Shown here: positions 26,277 to 35,035 of the stretch, piece after piece
Numbering within the stretch: position 1 is the stretch's first letter
How the letters are laid out: every line of letters starts with the position of its first letter
Origin: an uncultured Prevotella sp.
Lineage (GTDB): Bacteria > Bacteroidota > Bacteroidia > Bacteroidales > Bacteroidaceae
Length of the DNA stretch: 64,000 bases
Assembly (NCBI GenBank): GCA_934202525.1
Contig: CAKPYB010000012.1
Coordinates: 23,645 to 87,644 of the forward strand
Direction of reading: 5' to 3'
Notes under the pieces: model-generated
Told to the model about the DNA's origin: nothing
The model's database searches: none
The model's input: the letters and a program-made list of their open reading frames with translations, nothing else
Position numbers and translations under genes: made by a program

Positions 26277-26296
26277 TGTTCCCGATTAAAGAGAAT

Positions 26297-26455
26297 CTAA
26301 TAATCCTCCATATAACCCTTGGTAAACATATCGTAGGACAGGGCTTCCAGTTCAGAGAGCGTCATCTGCTCTACCGAATGCTCTATCTTACGTATCAGTT
26401 CGTCTCGCTTGAAATCGTCGTCATCGCTCAGGCGCGATGTAAATCTGTTACTCAT
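26297..26455 (-). CDS. 52-residue hypothetical protein
   Basis: ATG at 26455, preceded by a purine run AAAAAAAG; reads MSNRFTSRLSDDDDFKRDEL and ends in MEDY. Acidic, probably helical (HSVEQMTLSELEALSYDMF), no membrane segment. It lies 108 bp after ribD on the same strand and may share its transcript. The open frame has balanced, protein-like composition. No family is recognised. Confidence 0.55.
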   Translation of the reverse strand: MSNRFTSRLSDDDDFKRDELIRKIEHSVEQMTLSELEALSYDMFTKGYMEDY

Positions 26456-26563
26456 CTTTTTTTAGAATGTTAAGTGTTGAATGTTAAATGTTGAATTGGG
26501 CATACGCCCCACTAAATCTGTTGCAAATCGCTGGCCGAAGGAAAAAGCAAATCTATGAGAAGA

Positions 26564-27553
26564 TTATATCCGCTCATAGGTGTTGATAACATTTCCATCA
26601 TACGCCTCGTGGCTGATTAACCTGACGTTATGAGGGAGCTTTGGTGCTGGCGTTCCGTCAGTTACCACGTTTTCCACAGATGTGGATAACAACGTTTCTA
26701 CCCTGATTTCATCCCAAAGTTCAGCATCGAGGAATGCCTGATGGGTGATGGCGCCTCCCTCTACTATCAGCGACTGCACCTTATTATTATATAAGTACTG
26801 CATAATTTGCTGCAACACTTCCGTCTTGCCACGCGAGAAATCCAAACCTTCGAAACAAGGATGATGGCGGTCGATAACCAGGCGCATCGGATCCTTGCCG
26901 CTCCAATCTCTAACGTTGAGCTGACTGTGGTCACGCTCATCGGTTACGCGGCCTATGAGGATGGCATCGTTCTCGGCACGCAGCTTGTGAGAAAGCATCT
27001 TCGTAAAAGGCGAGGAAATAGCCATGCCTCTCCCCCCGTTGTCAAGAAAACCATTCGCGGTCTGCGCCCATTTCAGGATGATGTAAGGGCGCTGATGGGT
27101 GTTGAAGGTGATGAAGCGCTTGTTGAGTTCGAGACATTCCGCCTCCAAAACGCCTACTGTTACCTCGATTCCCGCCTCGCGAATTTTCCGGATGCCGCGC
27201 CCCTGAACCTTAGCAAAAGGATCTACGCAGCCGCAGACGCATCGCTTTACTCCTTTTCTTACTATCAAATCGGCACAAGGCGGCGTCTTGCCGTAATGAG
27301 AGCAGGGTTCGAGGCTCACATAGATGGTAGCTTGGCTTAATAGATGCTCATCCTCGGGCTTAATAGATGCAAAGGCGTTGACTTCAGCATGGCCCTCGCC
27401 GCATCTTACATGATAGCCCTCGCCGATGATTCTGCCATCCCCGCTCACGATAACGGCTCCCACCATCGGATTGGGCTTGGCATTCTCTCTTCCGTTCTTC
27501 GCCAGCTGCAGACAGCGGCGCATAAACATTTCGTCTATCTTATTCTGTTCCAT
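26564..27553 (-). CDS. ribD: bifunctional riboflavin deaminase/reductase RibD
   Basis: 329 aa. The N-terminal cytidine-deaminase-like domain has the catalytic HAEVNAF and the zinc motif PCSHYGKTPPCAD. The C-terminal reductase domain has LKWAQTANGF and IVEGGAITHQAFLDAELWDEI. It catalyses the deamination and reduction steps of riboflavin synthesis from GTP. It starts 11 bp after the stop of ATPase locus C and has no visible promoter of its own, so it probably depends on that gene's transcript. In related genomes ribD is expected to lie next to prmC; the ATPase cassette separates them here (inference). Confidence 0.93.
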   Translation of the reverse strand: MEQNKIDEMFMRRCLQLAKNGRENAKPNPMVGAVIVSGDGRIIGEGYHVRCGEGHAEVNAFASIKPEDEHLLSQATIYVSLEPCSHYGKTPPCADLIVRKGVKRCVCGCVDPFAKVQGRGIRKIREAGIEVTVGVLEAECLELNKRFITFNTHQRPYIILKWAQTANGFLDNGGRGMAISSPFTKMLSHKLRAENDAILIGRVTDERDHSQLNVRDWSGKDPMRLVIDRHHPCFEGLDFSRGKTEVLQQIMQYLYNNKVQSLIVEGGAITHQAFLDAELWDEIRVETLLSTSVENVVTDGTPAPKLPHNVRLISHEAYDGNVINTYERI

Positions 27554-27564
27554 TTTTTCTACAA

Positions 27565-28908
27565 TTAGGGTTGTCTTAATAAAAAAGCCATATACAAAGG
27601 AATGGTAAGAAGTTGGTTGCTCCTACCCACATTATAATCGCCTAGTTTAATGGCATGAAATACATGATATTTGTCGGGATTGGCAAGAATAGTCTTCGTA
27701 CTCTTGGTATTTCCATCCTTGGCCTTCACCTCCACCAATACACATTCTCCCTTGTAACGTATCACAAAATCAACTTCCAATCCGGAGTCCTTACGGAAAT
27801 AATACAGTTTTCTCTTCATCTTCGTAAAGATGTCTGCTATCAGATTTTCAAAGATAGCACCTTTATAACCATAAAGATTACCCTGCAAAATATCAAATTG
27901 CGTACCATCTTCCAACATAGACACGAACAAGCCAGTATCTACCATATAAACTTTGAATGCATCCTGCATAGCATTTCCATCCAAAGGCAACTCTGTAATA
28001 TTAAGGTTGCGGCAACGGGTGATGATACCTGCATCTTCTATCCATTGAAGACTACCCTGATATTGAGAAGCTTTGCTGTTCTTACGCACAACGGCATATT
28101 GAAACTTTTTATTTTCCTTACTCAGTTGAATAGGAATCGATTCAAAACATTCTCTGATTCTAGATTTATCTGCTTCGTCTGCATATTTTACCATGTCATC
28201 CTCGTATTCCGCAATGATATTGCGTTGTTCTTCCAAAACTTTTCCCAAATCATGATATTGAAGAAACAGATTTACAGCTGCAGGCATTCCTCCAACAACA
28301 GTATATTGCAGGATCAACTGCCGGAAACGCAAATGTAAAGCATCAGGAACAGGCATCTCATTTTCAAAACATTCTTTCACCTTATCAATAACAGGCTCCG
28401 TGATACCATTCGCCCATAGAAACTCCTCAAAATCCAAAGGATACATATCTACAATCTTCTCATATCCTACAGGAATTGAGTTTTTATATGTTTCACCAGC
28501 ATCTTTACCGGTCCGAGTTCCATACCCTCTCACTCCCAACAAGGATCCTGTGGCAATCACATCATACCGCCCATCCATCTGGAAAAATTTCAAAGCAGTA
28601 CGAGCAGCAGGACATTCCTGTATCTCATCCAATATCAAACAGGTTTGCTTTGGCAGAAATACACTTCCCGGAATCATCGCAGAAATATTGATGACCATAT
28701 CATCTACTGCTTTTGATCCCTCGAAAGCTAGAGCATAATCTGAGTTGAGCATGAAGTTAAGATAAACCACATGCTGATATTTTTCGTGCGCAAATTTCAT
28801 CACGCTGAAAGTTTTACCACATTGCCTACAACCTTTTATGACAATGGGCTTATGATTTTCCTCTTGTTTCCAAGTTAAGAGAACATCTTCAATCTTTCTT
28901 TTTAGCAT
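27565..28908 (-). CDS. AAA ATPase with DUF4143 C-terminal domain (locus C)
   Basis: 447 aa from the ATG at 28908, preceded by AGAAAGG; a GTG two codons upstream is less likely. P-loop IKGCRQCGKT, Walker B TCLILDEIQECP, sensor VIATGSLLG. DUF4143 part with DKSRIRECFESIP and the PD-(D/E)XK-like SGLEVDFVIRY ... LVEVKAKDG. It is a close paralogue of locus B over its whole length. The same repeat, in three copies at 33-bp period, lies in both leaders. It is inserted between ribD and prmC. Function unknown. Confidence 0.78.
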   Translation of the reverse strand: MLKRKIEDVLLTWKQEENHKPIVIKGCRQCGKTFSVMKFAHEKYQHVVYLNFMLNSDYALAFEGSKAVDDMVINISAMIPGSVFLPKQTCLILDEIQECPAARTALKFFQMDGRYDVIATGSLLGVRGYGTRTGKDAGETYKNSIPVGYEKIVDMYPLDFEEFLWANGITEPVIDKVKECFENEMPVPDALHLRFRQLILQYTVVGGMPAAVNLFLQYHDLGKVLEEQRNIIAEYEDDMVKYADEADKSRIRECFESIPIQLSKENKKFQYAVVRKNSKASQYQGSLQWIEDAGIITRCRNLNITELPLDGNAMQDAFKVYMVDTGLFVSMLEDGTQFDILQGNLYGYKGAIFENLIADIFTKMKRKLYYFRKDSGLEVDFVIRYKGECVLVEVKAKDGNTKSTKTILANPDKYHVFHAIKLGDYNVGRSNQLLTIPLYMAFLLRQP

Positions 28909-28948
28909 AAGCACCTTTCTATTAGAGTATTACAAAGACTCAAGACTA

Positions 28949-29044
28949 TTTTTCAAGGGACTTTTCAGAACCTTGCGCCTATTTTCCAAGGGACTTTTCT
29001 CGAGTTCACGCCTATTTTCCAAGGGACTTTCGTGGGCAAAGATA
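28949..29044 (-). promoter_or_regulatory. promoter and three 33-bp-spaced repeats in the transcribed leader (locus C)
   Basis: Minus strand: TATCTTTG at 29044-29037, five bases, then three copies of (G)AAAGTCCCTTGRAAAA. On the plus strand CAAGGGA starts at 28954, 28987 and 29020: exact 33-bp period. Promoter-to-repeat distance and first-copy sequence are identical to locus B. Confidence 0.8.
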
Positions 29045-29130
29045 ATAAAATAAAGGTATCTTTGTATAAGAAAAAGGTGTTTCTTACGATAATTTAACAC
29101 AGAAATAAGATAAGTAAATCAAGAAAAGCG

Positions 29131-29138
29131 TATCTTTG
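29131..29138 (+). promoter_or_regulatory. TATCTTTG almost touching the prmC start codon
   Basis: TATCTTTG ends 4 nt before the ATG at 29143, which would give a leaderless or near-leaderless mRNA. A second TATCTTTG at 29057-29064 would give a leader of about 70 nt. Which is used is not known. Confidence 0.5.
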
Positions 29139-29142
29139 CGGT

Positions 29143-30180
29143 ATGAAAACGTATCAACAACTTTGGCAATCCATTACCCCTCTATATGAGGCGGGCGAAG
29201 CACAGGCTATCGTCCGCACCGTGCTCGATGTGAGGTACGGAATGACGCTGACCGACATAATCTGCGGCAAAGTTAATGAATTATCTGCAGATGAAGAAAA
29301 AAAACTGGAAGAAATTATCAGAAGACTGCAAAAAGGCGAGCCCGTGCAGTATGTGCTGGAGCAAGCCGACTTTGCAGGAAGAACCTTCCATGTAGAGCCG
29401 GGCGTGCTGATTCCGAGACCCGAAACGGCCGAGCTCTGCGAGTGGATTGTGGAAACACAGAACGAGAACTGGGAAAAAGAAGAGGCAATTATCAGAAAAG
29501 AATTTAACATTAGTCCTGACGTTGCCTTTGATGACATCAACATGTTTGAGGCAAAAGGATGGATCAAGCGCAAATATTTACGTTTGAGATACCTCGTCAA
29601 AATGTTACATAGTTATAAAAAAGCTAGTCACACAAAACTTGTCTCTCCTCGACCAAGAATCATAGACCTCTGTACCGGCTCTGGCTGCATTGCCATTACC
29701 CTGAGTCTAGAAATTCCAAATTCAGAAGTTTTAGGAATAGACATTTCCGACTGTGCCTGCAATGTTGCCACAAAGAATGCCAAGCAGTTAGCGTCGAAAG
29801 CATCCTTCAGCAATGACGATATCTTTGACTTGCTTGAAAAGTGTAAAACGAACAGAAAAGATCATTTTGAAGCAGACATCATCGTGAGCAATCCCCCGTA
29901 TATCTGCGAAAAGGAGAAGGCAGAGATGGAGAAGAACGTCCTTGATTACGAGCCCGGTCTCGCCCTCTTTGTACCCGACGAAGATCCTCTGAAATTCTAT
30001 CGAGCCATCGCCGAATTCGCTTCATTAGAATTGCGAAGCTGGGGCTTGCTCTATTTCGAAATCAATCCTCTCTACGAAAAGGAGACAAGAGAAATGCTCG
30101 AAGGATTTGGCTTCCAGGACATCGAGACCAAAGAGGACTCTTTCGGGAAAAAGAGAATGATGAGAGCCATCAAAATGTAA
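29143..30180 (+). CDS. prmC: peptide chain release factor glutamine methyltransferase PrmC, with an internal insert
   Basis: 345 aa, about 60 longer than usual. N-terminal helical domain (MKTYQQLWQSITPLYEAGEA), SAM-binding DLCTGSGCIAITL, and the catalytic NPPY (IIVSNPPYICEKE). It methylates the Gln of the GGQ motif in release factors. Between CEWIVE and the SAM motif there are about 55 extra residues (near KEFNISPDVAFDDINMFEA to HSYKKASHTK), Lys-rich and encoded by more AT-rich DNA. The insert lies at the domain junction and need not destroy activity. recX and comF follow on the same strand. Confidence 0.9.
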   Translation: MKTYQQLWQSITPLYEAGEAQAIVRTVLDVRYGMTLTDIICGKVNELSADEEKKLEEIIRRLQKGEPVQYVLEQADFAGRTFHVEPGVLIPRPETAELCEWIVETQNENWEKEEAIIRKEFNISPDVAFDDINMFEAKGWIKRKYLRLRYLVKMLHSYKKASHTKLVSPRPRIIDLCTGSGCIAITLSLEIPNSEVLGIDISDCACNVATKNAKQLASKASFSNDDIFDLLEKCKTNRKDHFEADIIVSNPPYICEKEKAEMEKNVLDYEPGLALFVPDEDPLKFYRAIAEFASLELRSWGLLYFEINPLYEKETREMLEGFGFQDIETKEDSFGKKRMMRAIKM

Positions 30181-30254
30181 TTAGAAAAAAGTCATAGAAT
30201 AACTAATCATAAAGTTCAATGTTCAAATCTCAAAGTTCAAAGTATAAAAAGCCG

Positions 30255-30746
30255 ATGACCGAGCAGCAGGCGCTCCTGAAGCTCACCACCCTCTGTACGC
30301 AAGCCGAACATTGCTCGCAAGAGATGATTGACAAGATGAAGAAGTGGGAACTGTCCGAGGATGCCATCGCCAGAAACATGGAATTCCTGACGCAGAAGAA
30401 GTTCATCGACGACGAACGGTTCGCCCGCTTCTTTATCAACGACAAGATAAAATACAACAAGTGGGGACGCCGGAAGGTGGAACAGGCGCTATGGATGAAA
30501 CATATTCCGAAGAATATCTCCGACCCTATCTTCGAAGAGATAGAAGACGACCTGTATATGGAAACCCTCCTGCCCCTGATGAAAAACAAATATAAAACCA
30601 TCAAGGCAAAGAACGACTATGAACGCTCGATGAAACTCATCCGCTTTGCCCTGGGAAGAGGATACAGCATGGAGGTTATCCACAAATGCATCGACCGGAT
30701 GAAGGAAGAAGATCTGGGAGAAATCGATTTCGAAGAGGAATTCTAA
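30255..30746 (+). CDS. recX: regulatory protein RecX
   Basis: 163 aa from the ATG at 30255 (MTEQQALLKL). An upstream ATG at 30219 adds 12 low-complexity residues encoded by a repetitive spacer. Three tandem helical repeats typical of RecX (RNMEFLTQKKFIDDERFARFFINDK, WGRRKVEQALWMKHI, KAKNDYERSMKLIRFALGRGYSMEVI). RecX binds RecA filaments and modulates recombination. It lies between prmC and comF. Confidence 0.85.
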   Translation: MTEQQALLKLTTLCTQAEHCSQEMIDKMKKWELSEDAIARNMEFLTQKKFIDDERFARFFINDKIKYNKWGRRKVEQALWMKHIPKNISDPIFEEIEDDLYMETLLPLMKNKYKTIKAKNDYERSMKLIRFALGRGYSMEVIHKCIDRMKEEDLGEIDFEEEF

Positions 30747-30783
30747 AGTTCAATATCCCAACCTCAAAATTAAGAGTAAAGCC

Positions 30784-31515
30784 ATGCGTACCAGCCTGTT
30801 AAGAGACATATTAGATTTATTCTTCCCCCGAACCTGCGCCATCTGCGGAAATGTGCTCGCTGGCGGGGAGGAGATGATATGCATGAAATGTCTGTTCCGC
30901 ATGCCGGGAACCGATACCTGGGAACAGCCCTACGACAACGAGATGGCAAAACTCTTCTGGCATCTGATTCCCATCGAACGCTGCTGCGCCCTCTTCCATC
31001 ACATCAGTCATGCTACATCGGCAAGAGCCGTCTACCAGCTGAAATACATGTATCATCCCGAAATGGGAATCTATCTTGGGAAAATGCTGGCTCAGAAGGG
31101 GTTAAACATCCAGTTCTTTGACAGAATAGATGCCATCATCCCCATCCCACTCACCAGGAAACGACAGAAAGAACGCGGCTATAACCAGAGCCTTCTCATC
31201 GCCAAAGGCATCCAGCAACTCACCCATCTGACCATCATCAAGGATGCCGTAAGAAGGAAAAAGTTTAGCGAAAGCCAAACCCACAAGAACCGGCAGGAAA
31301 GACTGGAAAACGTGAGCCAGGTTTTTGAAGCCGCAGCAACCTATCATGACGGGCAGGGCGAGCACCCCATCACGCAACTTGAGGGCAAACATATCCTCAT
31401 CATCGACGACGTATGCACCACCGGAGCCACCATCATCTCCTGTGCGGAAACCCTGATAAAAGCAGCCGGAAAGATGAAGATAAGCGTGCTGACTGTAGGT
31501 TTCGCACACGACTAA
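30784..31515 (+). CDS. ComF family phosphoribosyltransferase-like protein
   Basis: 243 aa. An N-terminal zinc finger (CAICGN ... CMKC) and a C-terminal PRTase fold with RKRQKERGYNQS and the PRPP loop HILIIDDVCTTGAT. ComF proteins take part in DNA uptake; in non-competent bacteria the role is unclear. It follows recX by 37 bp and precedes pyrE. Confidence 0.88.
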   Translation: MRTSLLRDILDLFFPRTCAICGNVLAGGEEMICMKCLFRMPGTDTWEQPYDNEMAKLFWHLIPIERCCALFHHISHATSARAVYQLKYMYHPEMGIYLGKMLAQKGLNIQFFDRIDAIIPIPLTRKRQKERGYNQSLLIAKGIQQLTHLTIIKDAVRRKKFSESQTHKNRQERLENVSQVFEAAATYHDGQGEHPITQLEGKHILIIDDVCTTGATIISCAETLIKAAGKMKISVLTVGFAHD

Positions 31516-31582
31516 AGGCCCTTTTTGCCGAGAGTTAAAACATTTTAACCCTAAATATAGCCGCCGTGTGCAAAAATCATTG

Positions 31583-31590
31583 TACCTTTG
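31583..31590 (+). promoter_or_regulatory. promoter element of pyrE
   Basis: TACCTTTG, about 36 bp before the pyrE start. Confidence 0.6.
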
Positions 31591-31626
31591 CAAAATAATT
31601 AATAATAATTTAATCCTTTAAAGATT

Positions 31627-32259
31627 ATGGACAAACTGAAGAAAGAATTCGCATCTAAGTTATTGAAAGTAAAGGCTATCAAGTTGCAGCCTAATGATCC
31701 ATTCACATGGGCTTCTGGCTGGAAGTCACCATTCTATTGCGATAACCGCAAGACTCTCTCATTCCCAGAACTCCGCAATTATGTAAAGCTTGAGCTCGTT
31801 CACGCTATCCTGGAGCAGTTCCCAGAGGCTGATGCTGTAGCCGGAGTAGCTACTGGTGCCATCGCACAGGGTGCTTTGGTTGCAGACGAACTGAACATGC
31901 CTTTCGTATACGTTCGTTCTAAACCAAAGGATCACGGTATGCAGAACCTCATCGAAGGTCAGCTCGACCCTAAGGCTAAGGTTGTGGTAGTAGAAGACCT
32001 GATTTCTACCGGTGGCAGCTCACTCAAGGCTGTAGAGGCTCTCCGCAAGAACGGCAACGAGATTGTGGGCATGGTAGCTAGCTACACCTATGGTTTCCCT
32101 ATCGCCGAGAAGGCTTTTGCTGATGCTAACGTGAAGTTGGTTACCCTGACCGACTATGAGCACGTAGTGGCAGAGGCTCTGGAAACCGGCTACATCAAGC
32201 AGGAAGACGTAGAGTTGCTCCACGAGTGGCGCAAGGACCCAGCTAACTGGAAGAAGTAA
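31627..32259 (+). CDS. pyrE: orotate phosphoribosyltransferase
   Basis: 210 aa. WASGWKSPFYCDNRKTLS near the N-terminus binds orotate and phosphate; the PRPP motif VVVVEDLISTGGSS lies near residue 125; flexible-loop residues are in YVRSKPKDHG. It makes OMP from orotate in UMP synthesis. It has its own promoter and heads a run with the SRPBCC gene and argH. Codon use is typical of well-expressed genes here. Confidence 0.95.
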   Translation: MDKLKKEFASKLLKVKAIKLQPNDPFTWASGWKSPFYCDNRKTLSFPELRNYVKLELVHAILEQFPEADAVAGVATGAIAQGALVADELNMPFVYVRSKPKDHGMQNLIEGQLDPKAKVVVVEDLISTGGSSLKAVEALRKNGNEIVGMVASYTYGFPIAEKAFADANVKLVTLTDYEHVVAEALETGYIKQEDVELLHEWRKDPANWKK

Positions 32260-32277
32260 TCAAGCTACCCATCAATA

Positions 32278-32739
32278 ATGAGTACAAGTACATTCGAAAG
32301 TAATATCAAACAGATTCCTCACAAGCAGGAATCTGTTTATCGTACATTGAGCGATCTGAACAACCTGCAGATGCTCAAAGACCGCTTCGAGCAGGTGAAA
32401 GACCAGATTCCTGAAGACAAGAGAAAGGAAATGGAAAAACTGAAGGACCTCAAGTTTGATAGCGACAGCATCTCTATTACCGCACCTATGGTGGGCGAGA
32501 TTAAGATGCGCATCATCGACCGCGAGGAGCCTAAAACCATCAAGTTTGAAACAGAAAACAGCCCTGTTCCTTTCAACTTCTGGATTCAGCTGCTCCCTAC
32601 CGGCGAGTTCTCATGCAAAATGAAACTCACCATCAAGGCAGAACTTAACATGTTTATCAAGGGTATGGTGAAGAAGCCATTGCAGGAAGGCATCGAGAAA
32701 ATTGCTGATGCGCTCGCGATGATTCCTTACCAGGATTAA
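32278..32739 (+). CDS. SRPBCC-fold protein of unknown ligand
   Basis: 153 aa. The beta-alpha pattern with a long central helix (LNNLQMLKDRF) and a C-terminal amphipathic helix (MVKKPLQEGIEKIADALAMI) fits the SRPBCC / polyketide-cyclase-like lipid-binding fold. There is no signal peptide, so it is cytoplasmic. It lies 18 bp after pyrE and 14 bp before argH, so it is probably cotranscribed. The ligand is unknown. Confidence 0.7.
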   Translation: MSTSTFESNIKQIPHKQESVYRTLSDLNNLQMLKDRFEQVKDQIPEDKRKEMEKLKDLKFDSDSISITAPMVGEIKMRIIDREEPKTIKFETENSPVPFNFWIQLLPTGEFSCKMKLTIKAELNMFIKGMVKKPLQEGIEKIADALAMIPYQD

Positions 32740-32753
32740 TAAATAAAGAAATT

Positions 32754-34091
32754 ATGGCACATAAACTTTGGGAAAAGAACTTCGAAGTAAACAAGGAAAT
32801 TGAAAGATTCACCGTAGGAAGAGACCGCGAACTCGACCTCTATCTCGCCAAGTATGACGTGCTGGGCAGTATGGCGCACATCACCATGCTCGAAAGCATC
32901 GGACTCCTGGAGAAAGATGAACTCACCCAGCTCCTTGCCGAACTGAAAAACATCTACGCCATCGCCGACAAGGGCGAATTCGTAATAGAAGACGGCGTGG
33001 AAGACGTTCATTCCCAGGTAGAACTGATGCTCACCCAGAAACTGGGCGACATGGGCAAGAAGATTCATTCGGGTAGATCACGCAACGACCAGGTTCTCGT
33101 AGACCTCAAACTCTTCACCCGTCATGAGTTGAAGGAGATTGTGGACGCCGTGAAGATTCTCTTCGACGAGCTGATTCAGAAGAGCAACCAGTATAAGGAC
33201 GTGCTGATGCCGGGCTACACCCATCTGCAGGTAGCTATGCCTTCATCATTCGGTCTCTGGTTTGGCGCTTATGCTGAAGGACTTGCCGATGACATGCTCT
33301 TCCTTCAGGCTGCTTACCGCATGACCAACCGCAACCCATTGGGTAGTGCTGCCGGCTATGGAAGTTCATTCCCTCTGAACCGCACCATGACCACCGAGCT
33401 TCTCGGTTTCGACAGCATGGACTATAATGTGGTTTATGCTCAGATGGGCAGAGGCAAGATGGAGCGCAACGTGGCTTTCGCCATGGCTACCGTGGCAGGA
33501 ACTTTGGCAAAGATGGCTTTCGATGCCTGCATGTTCAACTGCCAGAACTTCGGTTTCGTGAAGTTGCCTAAGGAGTGCACCACCGGTTCGAGCATCATGC
33601 CACACAAGAAGAACCCAGACGTATTCGAGCTGATTCGCGCCAAGAGCAACAAGCTCCAGAGCCTTCCACAGCAGGTAATGCTCATCATGAACAACCTGCC
33701 AGTAGGCTATTTCCGCGATCTCCAGATTATCAAGGAAGTGTTCCTCCCAGCCTTCGACGAGTTGAAGGACTGTCTGCAAATGGCTGCTTACATCATCAAC
33801 AAGATGGAGGTAAACGAGCATATTCTTGACGATCCTCGCTACGACCCAATGTTCTCTGTAGAAGAAGTGAACCAGCTTGCAGCCAACGGAATGCCATTCC
33901 GTGATGCTTACAAGAAGGTAGGACTGGAAATCGAGGCTGGCGAATTCAAGCCAAACAAGGATATTCATCATACTCACGAGGGCAGCATCGGCAATCTCTG
34001 CAACGACAAGATTCAGGCGCTGATGGAGCAGACCCTCTCTGAGTTCCACTTCGAGCGCATGGAGAATGCCGAGAAGAATCTTCTGAAATAA
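32754..34091 (+). CDS. argH: argininosuccinate lyase
   Basis: 445 aa. HSGRSRNDQV near residue 105 and the fumarase/lyase signature TGSSIMPHKKNPD near residue 280. It releases arginine and fumarate in the last step of arginine synthesis. It follows the SRPBCC gene closely. Confidence 0.95.
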   Translation: MAHKLWEKNFEVNKEIERFTVGRDRELDLYLAKYDVLGSMAHITMLESIGLLEKDELTQLLAELKNIYAIADKGEFVIEDGVEDVHSQVELMLTQKLGDMGKKIHSGRSRNDQVLVDLKLFTRHELKEIVDAVKILFDELIQKSNQYKDVLMPGYTHLQVAMPSSFGLWFGAYAEGLADDMLFLQAAYRMTNRNPLGSAAGYGSSFPLNRTMTTELLGFDSMDYNVVYAQMGRGKMERNVAFAMATVAGTLAKMAFDACMFNCQNFGFVKLPKECTTGSSIMPHKKNPDVFELIRAKSNKLQSLPQQVMLIMNNLPVGYFRDLQIIKEVFLPAFDELKDCLQMAAYIINKMEVNEHILDDPRYDPMFSVEEVNQLAANGMPFRDAYKKVGLEIEAGEFKPNKDIHHTHEGSIGNLCNDKIQALMEQTLSEFHFERMENAEKNLLK

Positions 34092-34109
34092 AGACTGAAA
34101 GGTTTCTGC

Positions 34110-34736
34110 ATGAAGAATAGCATATATAATAAGGTATATATATATAATAAGGTGAAGAGCATGGCTGGAATAGCTATGCTCTTACTTTGTTCGTGCGATG
34201 CAGAAAACAGTATCAGCACCAAATATCCCTGCCAGTTCTATTTCAAGTCGCAATACCATCCGGGCACAAGTCTGGAAACAGCCCTCAACGGAACGGGCGT
34301 CTACACGATGGTTAGCGCCAAAAAGGTGAATGGAGCCTGGAATATCTATTCTACATTAAACGATGGGAAAAACCAGACGGAAACCATCATCCTCTCTACA
34401 GCCAAGGAGAATTATGCCAACTATACCTATCTGGGAGCGGGCAACGACCCTAAAGATGCCAGGAAGAATGGCTTCATTATGGGACTTACAAACTTCAGCG
34501 GACCTGTAGCCTGGGACCGCCAATGCCCCAACTGTCTGGAACAATATGGCGGCACCAACTATCCGCTGGAATGGACCGGCAACCGCCAATCGGTAATTTG
34601 CGACAAATGCAAACGCATCTACAGCCTGGAAAACGGAACCATCACAAGCGGCGGAAAGGGCAAAAGCGACAAGCCGCTGATGCAATATCGGGTAACCTAC
34701 GGCGGCAAAGGAACCGATATATACGTGGGAAACTAA
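34110..34736 (+). CDS. lipoprotein with two CxxC pairs (Rieske-like or zinc-ribbon-like)
   Basis: 208 aa. Short N-region, hydrophobic AGIAMLLLCSC ending in a lipobox-type Cys, so a lipoprotein. The C-terminal half has CPNC and CDKC (about residues 137-170) in a context (SLENGTITSGGKG ... LMQYRV) that recalls Rieske-like folds. The His residues needed for a 2Fe-2S Rieske centre are missing, so Zn binding or only the fold is likely. A later start at the MAGIAM Met is possible. Function unknown. Confidence 0.6.
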   Translation: MKNSIYNKVYIYNKVKSMAGIAMLLLCSCDAENSISTKYPCQFYFKSQYHPGTSLETALNGTGVYTMVSAKKVNGAWNIYSTLNDGKNQTETIILSTAKENYANYTYLGAGNDPKDARKNGFIMGLTNFSGPVAWDRQCPNCLEQYGGTNYPLEWTGNRQSVICDKCKRIYSLENGTITSGGKGKSDKPLMQYRVTYGGKGTDIYVGN

Positions 34737-34795
34737 GCAGAAACAGAGTGCAAACGAAAAAAATGGCACTTTCTCGTCTTAAAAAATGTAAATCG

Positions 34796-34827
34796 TTTGG
34801 AGATTTAAAGAAATAGCATTACCTTTG
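34796..34827 (+). promoter_or_regulatory. promoter of the tRNA-Gly/tRNA-Leu unit
   Basis: TTTG at 34796-34799, 20-bp spacer, TACCTTTG at 34820-34827; the tRNA begins 12 bp later. Confidence 0.75.
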
Positions 34828-34839
34828 CACCCACATAAC

Positions 34840-34912
34840 GCGGAAATAGCTCAGTTGGTAGAGCACAACCTTGCCAAGGTTGGGGTCGCGGGTCCGAGTC
34901 CCGTTTTCCGCT
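34840..34912 (+). tRNA. tRNA-Gly (anticodon GCC)
   Basis: 73-nt cloverleaf. Acceptor GCGGAAA pairs with TTTCCGC, anticodon loop TTGCCAA, T-arm GCGGG-TCCGAGT-CCCGT. No encoded CCA. Confidence 0.95.
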
Positions 34913-34932
34913 CAACTCTTAACGTTTACCAT

Positions 34933-35018
34933 GCCGCAATGGTGGAATTGGTAGACACGAGGGACTTAAAATCCCTTGGCCAGTAATGGCTGTGCGGGTT
35001 CGAGTCCCGCTCGCGGCA
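34933..35018 (+). tRNA. tRNA-Leu (anticodon TAA)
   Basis: 86 nt with the long variable arm of class II tRNAs. Anticodon stem GGGA/TCCC with loop containing TAA, T-arm GCGGGTTCGAGTCCCGC. One acceptor-stem pair (A6-C67) appears mismatched. Confidence 0.93.
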
Positions 35019-35035
35019 CCTTAAAGTTTTTCCTT

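Larger units (their letters stand above)
25798..26296. other. non-coding stretch with a long inverted repeat and a 22-bp array
   Basis: No gene is seen. It contains the inverted-repeat element and the palindrome array listed separately, and separates the transporter remnant from the converging 52-aa gene. Confidence 0.6.
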
